The translations under genes and the position numbers were made by a program. From assembly GCA_025330725.1 (NCBI GenBank), contig JAIWND010000008.1:620001-684000 (forward strand): a DNA stretch of 64,000 nt, written 5' to 3'. The stretch is from Chlamydoabsidia padenii. Taxonomy: Eukaryota > Mucoromycota > Mucoromycetes > Mucorales > Cunninghamellaceae. Every line of letters starts with the position of its first letter. Position 1 is the first letter of the stretch. Below the pieces are notes generated by a model. That model saw nothing but the letters and a program-made list of their open reading frames with translations. It did not search any database and had not been told where the DNA came from. Shown in pieces: positions 1 to 17,061 of this stretch.

Positions 1-52
1 CTCTCTTTAATACCATTTCCTTTTGTTTTTACTTACCAAATCTGTGTCTTAG

Positions 53-950
53 ATTCCGACGATCTGACTATTTGACATACCGTATCATTACTGTGCCAAG
101 ACAAATCCACCAATCCCTTTATCAACCTGAACACTCATCAGTATATGAATATGAAGCCAAGAACGTTGGTATTCGTTTTGCTCGTGGTGAATACGTTTTA
201 CCTGTTAAGAATGGTAATACAATATACTCACAATATCTTGGCAGTGTATCTGACTAACCTGACTTTACTTTTTATTTTGTTAATTTGGAAATCAGACATT
301 ATTTGGACTCCTAACATGCACAATGCAGTAATCTCAAGGTCTTGGCGAAAAGGAATGTTTTACACTCAATCTCAAAACGATACATCCAGGTAATCAAAAA
401 AAAAAGGACAATGTATGTACCAGACATCTAACAGTTTTTGGTTTATAGTGACAATGACAATGGGAATACTAGGATGATAGAACTTGCGAACTTTGCGACT
501 GACAACGATGTATACCTTGCCTGCGCTCAACATGATGATTATGCATCGGGTAACTTCAAGATGTCAAAATCGGTTAGGGGGGATCAATTAGAAACCAACA
601 CGGTGCTACAGGCGGCTCGACATGCAGGTGATTTTATTTTAGCCGACCGAGAATCATGGAAACTCACACGGGGATACCGGGAGTCAGGTACCAAGACCTG
701 GGCGGAGATGGAACTGCTACTTACTGCTTCTTGGACACTGGATTTACCTATTGCTCACCAAACGACATCCACCTTCAACTGCCGCCAACAAGCTCGACCG
801 GCTCCACAGACAACTGATATAGATATTGATGCGGTACGGGAAAAGAAGGTGTCTTTTATGAACAAGCCTGATCAATGGGGATTACAAGGGCGGGATTTTT
901 ACAAGGACGGGGTGCAATGCGAAGTTTTCCGGGGTGGATTGGGAATGTAG
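53..950 (+). CDS. Glycosyltransferase-like protein, 3' part (5' end outside window)
   Basis: Three exons fit with continuous phase: 53-246, 296-389 and 449-950 (stop TAG). A 3' splice site at 51-52 shows that the gene begins left of the window. The translated end has EYEAKNVGIRFARGEYVLP, like the part of GT-A fold glycosyltransferases where the nucleotide-sugar site is built, and further on AGDFILADRESWKLTRGYRE, which is typical of fungal GT2-like proteins (G-D-F-x-L-A, then R-G-Y/F-P/R-E). The role would be transfer of a sugar to a glycan or lipid acceptor; donor and acceptor cannot be read from this fragment. No signal peptide or membrane segment lies in the visible part. Family assignment is inferred from these two motifs only. 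Confidence 0.6.
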
Positions 951-1399
951 ACTGGCTCTATATTTGTATCATTATATAGTTGTAGTATCGTAATATTACT
1001 GTTTTTTACTTTTAATTATAATCATCACTAGTTTAGTTTACCTGTCCTCTTTTTATACACACACACACACACACACAATAAAACCATCATTTAATACTGA
1101 AATAGAACTTTTATCGAATGTTTTCATTTTTAGACATTAGGAACAGTACGGACTTGATGAAACGTTGCTTGTATAGATAAGGAAGCCCTAAAAAGTCATT
1201 CGCTTATATGAAACATGGGTCTTGGGAAAAGATATAAAAAGTTGGATGATGATCTATCTTGGGAAATAGAGGTGTGCCTGAAAACAAAAATCATGCCATT
1301 AATGATTTTTAAATCCCGCCCGATGAAAGTTGTAAGAGGATATATAAAAGAACTTTGTCCAATATTTCTTTCCTGAAATCAAAAAATATATAGAAAAAC
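951..1399. other. Intergenic: 3' UTR, CA microsatellite, promoter
   Basis: The 3' end of the glycosyltransferase-like gene is followed by a (CA)n run at about 1059-1077 and an AATAAA-type signal at about 1078-1083. The promoter of the downstream flavoprotein lies in 1200-1399 and carries the AAATCCCGCC motif at 1311-1320. No gene was seen. Confidence 0.6.
1308..1320 (+). promoter_or_regulatory. AAATCCCG promoter motif of the flavoprotein gene
   Basis: TTTAAATCCCGCC lies 80-92 bp before the ATG at 1400. It is one of more than twenty copies of the core AAATCCCG/CGGGATTT in the window, most of them shortly upstream of genes. Function is inferred from position. Confidence 0.5.
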
Positions 1400-3525
1400 A
1401 TGACTAGAACTGTTGAAATACCATTGCCTCCATTTCCATCTGAAGCAATTGATGTTCTTATTGTCGGTGCAGGCCCAGTGGGGTTACTATCAGCATCTTT
1501 ACTTCGACAAGCAGGGATGACTGTTCGAATTCTCGGTAAAAAAGTTACTTTTTGAAAGTGTTCTTTCATCAAAGGCCATTCTCACCTTTTTTTTTTTTCC
1601 TTGATGATTTGACCAGATGCTGAATTTGAACCCAATCATTGGGGAAGAGGTGACAATATGCAAGGACGTACGATGGAGTTGCTCGAAAGAGCCGGTCTGG
1701 AAGGGGAATTAATGACAAGTGGTGCCAGGGTAGACAAACTCAGTGTGTACAATAACTCGAAACTGATAAAATCCATGCCTTTTGTGCCTGATCATGTCGA
1801 TTCCAAATACCCGTAAGGAGAGGAGTTTGAAAATGGTGTAACACACACACACACACTGACATTTATTTTTTCTAGGTATCTCTTATGCGTCGGACAACAC
1901 ATCACTGAATCCAGTCTTGAAAGTCATTTATCCCATCATGAAGTTCAGGTGGAAAGACCATCTACGGTCACAAGCATAAAGCAAAACATATCAGAAGACA
2001 ATGGGGCGACCCATCCGCTTGTTGCCACAGTGTCTAATCTGCATGATAAAGTCAGCCAACAAATTGCTTGCAAGTATATTCTTGGATGTGATGGGGCTCA
2101 TAGTAGTATTCGACAACAGTTACAGATTGGGTATGATGGTACAAGTACGGAAATAGCAGGTGGCGTGATGGATGCCTTGATCCGAACAAACTTTCCTGGC
2201 AAAAAAGATTTTTGGTAAGTGGTCGGGATTTTAAAAACGGAAGATCCCTTAAAAAAAAAAAAAAAAGACTTTTTCTCCCGCTTGTCTTTTTCTTCTTGAT
2301 AACCCATTCTTTTATAATGCAGCTTACTTCAAGGTGATACCTTCAAAACAGTCAACTTGTTTCCTAGGGAAAATGGACTGACTCGTATTCTGGTGCACTT
2401 TACGGAAGACGACAATGGTCTTGGAAAATCACAGCAACACACTCGATACAATATTCAAATGGAGGATATCCAGCGTGAAGCAAAACGTGCTTTGATGCCT
2501 TATCGTATTGAATTCCTTGGTACTCTGTATTGGTCAACATACGTGGTGGGTCAACGACAGGCAACATGTATGGATGGTTGGAATGAACGGGTATTTTTAT
2601 TGGGTGACGCTGCTCATTGTCAAAGTCCTACTTTGGGTCAAGGCATCAATACTGGCTTTGGTGACGTCTTCAACTTGGTAAGAATCTCCTCCTCCAATAT
2701 GGTGAATTTTTGCTTCACTCTCACCGCCCAACTCTTTTTTATACGTGACTATAGATTTGGAAACTTTGTTTGGTGGAAAAAGGACTATTGGATCGAAAGG
2801 TATTGAAAACGTACACTCTGGAACGACATGCGGTGGCAAAACAAGTAGTGGATATCGATAAAGTAGCAGCAAAATCAGCAGCCAGTGGTCAATCGGATAT
2901 GTATTGTCAAATCGTGGAAAAAAGTCGCCTATTCACTACTGGCTTTGGTATTGTCTATCCTCACCTAGTCACTGAGACGGGTGACAATATAAATCCTCTT
3001 GTGTGGCAACATGAAAGCATTCCTTCTGATCGTGTTGGTACTCAAGCCCCTAATGCCAAGGTGATTAATGCAACCACTGGTAAAAAAACAAGATTATTCG
3101 ACGGACTCGACTGGCTTACCTTCTCCATTCTCGTCTTGGCCCACGATCTTACTGTGCCCAGTACTTTGCGACAGGTGGAACAAGTCTACGAATGGTGTCA
3201 ATCCAGAACAACTATGGAAACGATCGGAACCGTCAAGTTTATTATCGCTACAACCACCACTGCAGACAAATTGGCGACATTTATGAAATCAAGTTCGTCA
3301 AAGTTGGAAATGGCCGAACTTTGGGATCATATTGTGATTGACAAGCTGAATCAATCGCAATGTCATCGGGATTATGGCTGTGGGGGAAGCGAATCCAAGA
3401 GTCCAACTATGGTGCTTATTCGACCTGATGGCTACATTGGTACTGTGTCTACTGGTCATAATATGGTGGCTCATGGTCAACATTATATAGATCAAATACG
3501 TAATCACATTACTTCTTTAGATTAG
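1400..3525 (+). CDS. FAD-dependent aromatic monooxygenase (phenol 2-monooxygenase type)
   Basis: Five exons (1400-1535, 1617-1812, 1876-2214, 2323-2677, 2755-3525) close in frame to give 598 residues, close to the roughly 600-660 of the family. Near residue 20 is the Rossmann dinucleotide motif VLIVGAGPVGLL, then the DG motif CDGAHSSIRQQL and the second FAD motif VFLLGDAAHCQSP. The last third matches the thioredoxin-like C-terminal domain of phenol hydroxylases (IPSDRVGTQAPNA, then a late domain ending IRNHITSLD). Enzymes of this group hydroxylate phenolic rings with NADPH and O2. There is no signal peptide, so it is probably cytosolic. The true substrate is unknown: resorcinol, salicylate-like and polyketide hydroxylases share this fold. 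Confidence 0.9.
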
Positions 3526-4310
3526 ATTCCAACACATCCCCTTTTACACTATTATCGAACAGATAAAATATATTATAATAAAACATGTTATTTTTTGCCC
3601 CATCTACTCTCTTTGTTTGATCCGTTGGTTAATGAAACAAGTGATAATTGGGTTTATATGTCTCTTATCTTTATCTTGATTGAAATTCGCCCTTTTGTAC
3701 ACACTTATCTACTCTGACACCCCTCAAGAAAAGTTGTAGACTCTAATCACGATTAACGATTTGTATGAATGATATTCTCTTGAATAGGCGGATCAGGACC
3801 CTAGTCTACTGGAAACGGGAAACCTTAATCTCCCTGACCACTGTTCTTGTGTTAAAACTTTTTCTTTTATCTCATTCCTTCATACTGGTGTTCCTTATTC
3901 AAAAGAATTGGGCACCCGTCGAGTTATCCTATTCATGCAAGGCGCACTTGAGATCGCCCAAAATTGAAACGCCGATATGCTTTATTTTCCTCGACCCAAC
4001 AATGACATGAATCTATTAGCTTTATCGTTTACGCCATCATTCAATTTCCAGTAATGGTGGGAGATATCTTGCTTGATTGTATTTCCAAACTTCTTTTAAT
4101 AGTGGACGATCTCACTGAGAACGCATCATCAGCCGATCTCCTGGCGGGTATTAAAATCCCGCCTTTAGTTAATCTATTTTTATATTTTTTCTTATTTTCT
4201 CACTCTTCTTCCTTCTCTCTTTTATAAATACTTTTCATAATTATACCCAAGACATTCTCCATTCTTACTATTGCTTTACGGTCTTTGACTTTGTTCTTGA
4301 AAACAACCCC
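3526..4310. other. Intergenic, with promoter of the septin-like gene
   Basis: Contains AATAAA-like 3' signals near 3575. An imperfect palindrome, GGCGGG then ATTAAAAT then CCCGCC, lies at 4143-4163 and carries the AAATCCCG core. A TATAAATA-like box lies near 4222. Short open stretches at 3765-4010 show no family resemblance. Confidence 0.5.
4143..4163. promoter_or_regulatory. Inverted AAATCCCG promoter motif
   Basis: GGCGGG and CCCGCC face each other across a 9-bp AT spacer, 148-168 bp before the ATG at 4311. It is the only copy in the window in which the GC core is clearly palindromic, as expected for a dimeric regulator site; this is inference. Confidence 0.4.
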
Positions 4311-4738
4311 ATGACTAATCGGCCTTCACCCACTCGACGCAAACACAACACTCCAACTTTACAGTCTCAAAACCGACAACAAGGGAAACAACAAAAAGAT
4401 TCAACACTCAACTATGGGGATTTATTACGACAAACTGGCACTGGGCTAGATGAAATGGCTTCAACAATGACTGATGACTATGGCGTTAAGAGCTTGAATT
4501 GTGAGATGCTGCTTACGACAACTTCTCAGGTGACCTTGTCTTCTACTACGCCCACAATACAACAACAACAACAACTTGATGCCAGCAGCTCTTGTAATAA
4601 TCAACACTTAACTCATACTCAAAAACACATTACTGGAACAACAGTACCTGGAACTCAATCTTCTTTATGGCTTACTGCTGCGGCATACGATCAAACCAAC
4701 AGTGACGACGATGACGAAAACAATGGTTTTGATCATAA

Positions 4739-4769
<31 letters not shown>

Positions 4770-6591
4770 TCCTTCTCTTATTTTACAGACGATACCACTC
4801 AACAGCGCCCTAATAATCGACCCGATGATTCAAAAATAATATGGCAGGCGGGGGAAAATGATCTTGTGGTACCCAAAATGAACATGCCGTCAAATCCACG
4901 CTATCTCAACTCGAATCACACTACTGATGGACTTTTGCTGGTAGACTCGGGGAAATCGGACAATCATCCTGTAGGTCATTTATCCATCATGATATGTGGG
5001 GATTCCGGTAAGTCTCTCTCTCTCTCTCTCTTCTCTTGTCTTTTCACACTATCTAATTTGAATATGATTTGGCTTTTTTAGGTATAGGAAAAACATCACT
5101 CATCCAAGCGTTTGGTGTGGTTCCTGAAATCAGTGGTCATATATCTCCAGCATCAAAAACCATTGACCAATCAAAAGACAATATGGACAGCATTGTAATG
5201 GATGGATCAACATTTGGTGGCGAAAAGAATGTATCGGCAGAAATCAAGGAATGGTATGCAAGCACCATGCGGCAATCTCAAAGAAACAACACATCATCTT
5301 TATATCAGTCACATAAAGATATCGACCTTTGTGATAAAAACATTTGTTTTATTGATACACCCGGTTATGGTACCTTTGTTGATGTAAGACTAGGAAAAGA
5401 TAACAGGCATATACTAATGTTTTTATTTGTATGTAGGCCAAAACCGTGATTCAATCTACAACAAGATATCTTGAACGACAATTCCAGCAAACCGATGACA
5501 TGATATCACCTAGCCAACCCAACACACCCAGGATGGCTCGCTTGCTACACAATCATTATGGTGGTCACTCTCACGTGGATGTTTGTCTTTACATGATACT
5601 GGACAGAGTCAAACCCGTCGATATTGAATACCTTCGATCTATTCACCATCTTTGCAACATTATCCCTGTGCTTGTCAAGACGGATCTCCTGTCACGCGAC
5701 CAAGAATATGCTCTCAAATGCAATGTATTACAAGAACTTGGAAACAATGGCATATCAATCTATGGGTGTGGACACACTTTGGAACAACTATCGGAACTTT
5801 GCCGCCAAGGTCTTCCTGACATCCCACCTTTCTCCATCAGCACCAAACTAGTCAATCCAGGGACAATATCAAATCAGCACCACTACTCGGCGATAGGCTA
5901 CTCGAAATTAATACACCTCAAGGACGTTTTGTTTTATACTCATGTGGATCAGTTGCGTCAATCGACGGTGTGTAAGTTTATGGCGTGGAGACGGGAACAA
6001 ACAAGTATTCAGCAATATTATCGAACCCATCGGGATCACTGGGCATCATCCACCTTGTCTACCACCCTATCACCACCAACACCTGTCACATCGACTAGTG
6101 CACTAAAAGACACTCATCATCTGCCCGATTTGGAAAACACGGCAACCAAGTTGACATCACGGGAAATAGCTGAACGGATACAAGACTTGACATTGAAACA
6201 GAAACGCAGCATCCATCTTCACCTCGCAAACTATGTCAATGAACAGCGACAAGACTTGGAACACCAAAAAAACAAACAACTGGCACGACTACGACGAACT
6301 TATCAGACGATGGAACAACAAGAAAAAATCAAGTTTTTGACAGGTGAACTTAATGCTGTTTTATCTGATCTTGGTTTCTTGGCCCCTGGTCCACAGAACA
6401 TACTGTCCGATTCGACTACCTTGGCAGGGCAAAAAGAAGCATCCAACAGTACTGGTCAATTACAGATTATGAAAACTGGGAACATGGTCCTCTTTGACCG
6501 TCCCTCTTGGTTTACAATCATCTTGGTAGCTGTCTTTTGCGCTTTGGGTCCTTGTATTTTTGGTGTATTCAACGAAAAGACGAGCATTTAG
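4311..6591 (+). CDS. Septin-like P-loop GTPase with C-terminal transmembrane anchor
   Basis: Exons 4311-5007, 5082-5383 and 5437-6591 close in frame to 717 residues. Residues 1-220 are polar and disordered (Gln-rich, with an Asp run near 145-153). The G domain starts at LSIMICGDSGIGKTS, a Walker A split by intron 1. It continues with G3 DTPGYG and an Ile-Pro-Val-Leu-Val-Lys-Thr-Asp segment that fills the G4 place (canonical AKAD in septins). After residue 540 comes a charged heptad-like helix (EQQEKIKFLTGELNAVLSDL). The last 35 residues hold one hydrophobic segment, WFTIILVAVFCALGPCIFG. True septins are soluble filament proteins, so the C-terminal anchor suggests a tail-anchored GTPase of the septin/AIG1/Toc group acting on a membrane. 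The exact subfamily is uncertain. Confidence 0.8.
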
Positions 6592-7187
6592 ACTATAGCA
6601 TATCCATTTTACCTTCGGCTTCTCTGATGTCGGATTGTATATATCATCTCTTTTATATTTCCTACTATGGACATTTATTATAGTGTAGTTACTCGACATC
6701 TATTACCTCCTTTTTTTTATATATTCTTTGTATAATAGTTTAATTATAGTCATTTGTATATAGTCTATTATCATCTGTTAATACTGTATAGTCATCATTA
6801 AACAATACTTTTAAAACATATGATATAGTTGGACCCCACATTGACAAGATTCATGCCGAAATAGACTTTGTTTTTCGTCTGCTGGGACATTATCGCACTC
6901 CACCCACACCATTTTGGGCAAGGCTAGAAAAGATCATCACTTCCGTAGACAAAAGGGGTTGGCCACATGTGCTAACAGACTATCTTTTCCTTGGTACCAC
7001 TGGTTTTAATCATTTCTTCCAACTATTTTTTCACACCGCATATTTTATTACTTTTTTAAATGAATAAACTAGTATAATGATTATCATATTATAAAAACCA
7101 ATCAAATAAACTAAACTAAACTAATGAGCTTGTTCCTATTTGAATAAAGGTAAAGATAAGTTGTTAGCGCATTTCTCCTTTTCTTTT
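6592..7187. other. Convergent intergenic region
   Basis: Lies between two converging genes (septin-like and SMC3). AT-rich, with several AATAAA/ATTAAA-like 3' end signals. No convincing gene was seen on either strand. Confidence 0.5.
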
Positions 7188-12669
<5,482 letters not shown>

Positions 12670-12770
12670 TGCAACTAATGAAGATGAGGAAGGAGAGGCG
12701 CTGCAGAAATGTAGAAAAGGAAGAGAAAGAGGTGCGCGACACGATCATCCAAGAAAAATTATCTTTCAAA

Positions 12771-12784
12771 GGCGGGATTTGAAA
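12771..12784 (-). promoter_or_regulatory. AAATCCCGCC motif upstream of SMC3
   Basis: GGCGGGATTTGAAA on the plus strand, 102-115 bp before the SMC3 ATG, oriented like the copies of other genes (TTTCAAATCCCGCC on the coding strand). Confidence 0.5.
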
Positions 12785-13317
12785 ATTTTCAGATGTGAAG
12801 GATCCATTCGTGTTCCATCATCGAAAACCAGACAGTGATCCTTCCAGACGTTAATCAAATGTAATTACAATCTTATCAGATATCCAGACACATCTTGCTT
12901 TTTCTTTATTAATTGGCATGACCATTTAATGATGATCCTTTAGTTTTACAGAGTAAATTCAGGCGCATGAGCTTTTGAGTCCCGACATTGAAGTGGTCTC
13001 TGGGTACCCCTTCTTTATACTACTACTTTTTATTCTGATAACTAATCACATATTAAAACAAGTACTAGTGGGCTTATAGTTATACTGTATGTGGATGATT
13101 ATCTTTCTGGAACTGAGAATAATCAGATTCCTGCGAAATAACCCACCTTAAAGGGCGATCCAGTAGCAAAAAAACAACAACAATAAAGTCCACTAGGAAT
13201 ATTACTACTCTTCCCACAATGTGAGATATACATCATATATAATTACAATTTGATTCTACCAATAGGTTTCTGTTGTATCTTCATGCGATGGTTGAGTCGA
13301 CCTTCCCAAAAAGAATA

Positions 13318-13330
13318 TTTAAATCCCGCT
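13318..13330 (+). promoter_or_regulatory. AAATCCCGCT motif upstream of SmD3
   Basis: The sequence TTTAAATCCCGCT ends 105 bp before the SmD3 ATG. It has the same core and spacing as at neighbouring genes. Confidence 0.5.
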
Positions 13331-13434
13331 CATAGAAACGTCGTCATGAAATTATTTTTTCGCCTTTACAATTTTTTTTTTCTCCCTCCCTTTCCCTCTT
13401 CTTCTTTTATTCTACAACAACATAACACTATATC

Positions 13435-14216
13435 ATGTCGATCGGCGTCCCCATTAAACTTCTCCATGAAGCACAAGGCCACATCATCACTTTGGAATTA
13501 AAAACGGGTCAACTTTATCGTGGCAAGTTATTAGAAGGTAAGATTTATTTGGTTTGATTTATCGCATCTCCACTTTGGGCAAACGGGTGTGTGTAGTGGG
13601 GGGGGGGAGATCATTAACTGACTGATGACTGATGTACTCAATGTAACTTCTTCGTTATTCTTCTTCTCATGACACGATGACTTTTATCAACATCCACTTA
13701 CCTGTAATTGAACGAACGATCCAATTTGCTAATAACGTGACTCCATCACCAAATCTATCTGTTTGACAACCTAACCTCTCTTCAACTTTATTCTTCGGCA
13801 TCGATCTCTCCTTTTCTTATTCAACTTACTTTTTGACTCTATACAGCCGAAGACAACATGAATATCCAACTAAAGGAAATCACAGTGACTGCTCGGGATG
13901 GTCGTGTATCACAACTGGATCAAGTCTACATCCGTGGTTCCAGTGTGCGATTCTTCATTGTGCCTGACATGCTCAAGAATGCTCCCATGTTCAAACGTGC
14001 CACTCCAGGTGCGATGAAAGGACGGGGTCTTGGTTTAGGTCGAGGTACGGCGGTGGTTAGAGGTAAGTCTGAAATGGGTAGAACTATGGGGTGGATAAAC
14101 CAAAACTTGACAATCTATTTTTATTTTTTATTTTTTTTATTGTAGGTGGCCGTGGTGGTCGAGGTGGTGGATTCCGTGGTGGTCGAGGACGTGGTCCTTC
14201 TCGTGGTGGATTCTAG
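13435..14216 (+). CDS. SMD3: Small nuclear ribonucleoprotein Sm D3
   Basis: Exons 13435-13537, 13847-14062 and 14146-14216 close in frame to 129 residues, the usual size. It starts [20 protein letters not shown]. The Sm1 motif is in exon 1 ([20 protein letters not shown]) and the Sm2 motif in exon 2 ([20 protein letters not shown]). The C-terminal tail is rich in RG/RGG ([17 protein letters not shown]), the substrate for symmetric arginine dimethylation before Sm ring assembly. It belongs to the heptameric ring on U1, U2, U4 and U5 snRNAs in the nucleus. The first intron (309 bp) is long for this locus, a position where Sm genes sometimes carry regulatory or RNA elements; nothing specific was recognised in it. 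Confidence 0.97.
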
Positions 14217-14405
14217 TCAATGTAAATTCGAATAACCCCCTCCTTCCTATAGTATAGTTCCCTTGATTTATATATATACTTCTTCTCCACCCATTTTACG
14301 TCAATAAAAACACATTATTTTGGCCAATGTCTTCTTTTTATAAACATGTAGGTTTTTATTATTTGATTGGTTAATATAGATCTAAATACTAAAAGGACTA
14401 AATAA

Positions 14406-15297
14406 CTAAAGCTTGGCCACACCGTCTTGAATGGACTTGAGATCATCTATTGTAAAAGGGACATAAGTATCACTATGGATCAATTAGATATCTTGTTTTC
14501 TGGAGGTTGCTGTTATTTCCATAGCTGGTATAGTCCAGATAAAAACAAAGACGGCGTACTTGGGCGAATGTCATGGGGGTATTGGTAAATATGCTTGTAA
14601 TCTATGTTCCTTGTCTTGTTCCATAGAGGGATTCAATACACACCTGGATAAAGCCCCATAACCTGAGCCATCTTGGTTGTCATAGCATTTTCAGAATCCA
14701 CCCGAGTCCAGCCTTAGCAGATCTCTACCAAGGACAGAAGAGAGTAAGTTAGTGGAGAGTATACAAAGTACATGATTCTTCTACTTACTGTTTACGCGGG
14801 CATGTTGGAATACGGTCACCTTTGGTGATCCTGTTGTGCCACTGATCAAAAAACAGTAATCATATAATTTTCATCCGTATCATCACCAGTCGACCGAGCA
14901 CAATGGGAGGTCCTTGAATGTAAGTGCAGTGCTGGTGATAAAAGATGTTTCGGTGGTTTCAGTAGCATAGAATGAGATAATTGATGATAACGTATCCATA
15001 ATTGTTGCCACCTGTTGTTCATACACGGGGATCAAGTAAGGAGAGCTTTGTCTTCGTATTCTTGACGTGGTGGAGGAGTGATGCGCTGATCAGATTGGTG
15101 TTGACTAAAGCTTTAATTGCGCCTATTTTGCTGACTGCCACTAATGTGTTGAAAAAAAGATGGTTAGCATTTAAACAAAGAACTAGTTGTTGTTCTTACG
15201 TTTGATCAAAGATGGGTGTAAAGTAACTCTCGATTCGACAAGGGTTAGCGATCGTCCATGGGCATGTGCTATAGCTAATTGAAGAAGAGTTTTCCAT
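14406..15297 (-). pseudogene. Decayed very-long-chain acyl-CoA synthetase (FAT1/FATP family)
   Basis: Minus-strand fragments in the correct order match the FATP family. Near 15125-15030 is AVSKIGAIKALVNTNLISA (the conserved SKIGAVAALINTNL region). At about 14795-14850 is the AMP-binding signature SGTTGSPK followed by VFQHAR. Near 14680-14710 is DSENAMTTKMAQVMGLYPG (the SENV-TTEVA motif). Near 14530 is a PAMEITATS-like stretch. The end is TYVPFTIDDLKSIQ at 14406-14450. Only about 0.9 kb separates start and stop, where an intact gene needs about 1.9 kb. The long segment between SGTTG and SENA is missing and in-frame stops break the remainder. A plausible start, MENSSS, is at 15297, and its promoter copy of the motif is still present at 15430. 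Intact homologues activate very-long-chain fatty acids at membranes. Confidence 0.65.
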
Positions 15298-16664
15298 CAA
15301 TAAGGTAAGACAATCTAGTAAAGTACTAACATTCAAGTTCAGTGGATCCAAAAAAAAAAAAAAAAAAAAGAGGAAAGAGAAGGAAAGAGAAGGAATTTTA
15401 GAAATCGCGTTTTTATAGTTGGCAATGTGGCGGGATTTTGATAACTCGGCGAAAAAGCATTTCTTTCTTCTTTGCCTTCCCATTCCAAAGACAATCAACT
15501 TGGCCCTCTTCAACAGGGAACTCCCATTTGTTGTAACGATTGAATGATGAAGATAAACAAAAAGAGGTGACGAAGCAACTGACTCTGTGATAGTAATGGG
15601 CTCTCTTGGAAATCATCCAATTTGGATCAACACGGCCAAGGTAAAAGACAGGCACGAAGAGAAAGGGTAGTAGTGTATACTGCCTCTTTCTTCTTGGAAA
15701 GTCACCTTAACCAAGACTCTAAGACTAACACTTTTTATTTTGTGTTGATTTAGAATCGATACCTACCAATCAACTATGGACGAATCTCTTTTTTGGCTGA
15801 TACAACAAACTGGGGAAAAGGATGACGTTCTCTGAATAGAACGCAATAGGCTTTGGTTAAAAAGAAGAATAATGCTATCGCAAAGGCGGTGGACGTCGAG
15901 GGTGGATTGGGTGGTCAAGTGCGACGATGGTACACCTCTTGAATGCAACTGGGGATATATATGAATGTCAAATCAATCATTGGTCCAGCAAGATCAAAAT
16001 ATGATGTCTTGTGGATAACAATGGTGGTAGGTTGGATTTACATTGATTTTATTGTAGATATAGTGTTATATTTAATCTTAATGTCAATAAAGTCTTGTTT
16101 TATCATATGTTTACTGGTCAATATAAATGCGTTTATCAATAAAGATGTTTCTATCATAAATAATTTATGTATCACGACGAATAACGCCTATATACATGAT
16201 AAATCGTGTAAAGTTTATGCTTTTTTTTTGCCCGTGCAACCAAAATTAGCTGGACAGCTAAAATACCTACGCCTCCCCCCCCCGGGTTACCCCCAATTGG
16301 TGTTGTTACTTCTGCTGCTGATGCTGTTGCTGTGTTCTTGTTGGAGGTGTTGATGTTGGCAGTGGACTAAAAGCACGAAAAAAAAGGATGATGAAGAAGA
16401 ATATAATGAAGAAGAAGAAGATGAGGATGAGGATGAGGATGAGGCACACCTAGTTTCACAAAGTCAGATAATGGGACGGGAACCCTTTTGTTGGGCGGTT
16501 TCAGTTCGTATGCCGCGAAATCAAACTTGTTGATCCACGGTTTAGCGAAAGTAACCTAATCAGGCTTCAATGCCTATGTTGACTTTTCTTTTTTGGATGT
16601 CGTCAACCATCCCTTTGCCCTGTAAAGCAAAAAACACTTGCCGGGATTTGAATTTTGCATGAAT
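15298..16664. other. Gene-poor stretch with simple repeats
   Basis: Holds the motif copy CGGGATTT at 15431-15438 with a TATAAAAA-like box (coding strand minus) about 20 bp nearer the FAT1-like relic. An A-run lies at about 15351-15370, a C-run at 16268-16277, and a GAA/GAG-rich simple repeat (GATGAG units) at about 16380-16444. Open stretches on the minus strand (15413-15655, 15763-15948) match no family that I know. Confidence 0.5.
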
Positions 16665-16666
16665 TT
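16641..16666. promoter_or_regulatory. Composite motif CGGGATTTGAA + GCATGAAT
   Basis: CCGGGATTTGAATTTT is followed directly by GCATGAATTT. This is the longer, composite form of the recurring motif. No clear gene starts next to it, so it may be a relic or may serve an unrecognised transcript. Confidence 0.4.
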
Positions 16667-16848
16667 ACCACTCCTGCTGTAATAGCGGTTCCTGGGAGAA
16701 ATCACCATCAAGGACATCATCAATATAATGATGTACAAAATTATCTTCGCAAGAAATTTTATTACTTTTCAAGGACAAGGAGATCAATGGAGAGGCTCTG
16801 TTAAAAGGAGGAAAAGATTTGGTAACCTGATGAGCCTTACAATACCAT

Positions 16849-17061
16849 CTATTTTTCATTAGATTCAATCACGTACAGGCGGAATAGAATACTGCCTGCG
16901 GTCAAATTAGTATCTTCTTCATCTGAATTGGTATTGTTCATTATATCAATGTATTTTTTGTTGTCTGTTTCCAGCATGCAGAAGAATCCTATAAGTCCAA
17001 AGGTAGTACCAAGAAGAGTAGATCTTAAAATGAAGGAATCGAAAGAAGTTGTCATATTCAT
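16849..17061 (-). CDS. Small putative membrane protein (70 aa), uncertain
   Basis: An ATG-initiated frame with one hydrophobic segment (STLLGTTFGLIGFFCML, residues 14-30) and an acidic patch (NSDEEDT). No homologue is recognised. No clear promoter motif or TATA box precedes it, and in-frame splice sites are not obvious. It could equally be a chance ORF or one exon of a decayed gene continuing toward 16665. Confidence 0.25.
   Translation of the reverse strand: MNMTTSFDSFILRSTLLGTTFGLIGFFCMLETDNKKYIDIMNNTNSDEEDTNLTAGSILFRLYVIESNEK

Larger units (their letters stand above)
12670..13434. other. Divergent promoter region SMC3 / SmD3
   Basis: Lies between head-to-head genes. A GGCGGGATTT copy faces SMC3 at 12771-12780, and an AAATCCCGCT copy faces SmD3 at 13321-13330. 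The last 60 bp before the SmD3 ATG are C/T-rich. No gene was seen. Confidence 0.6.
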
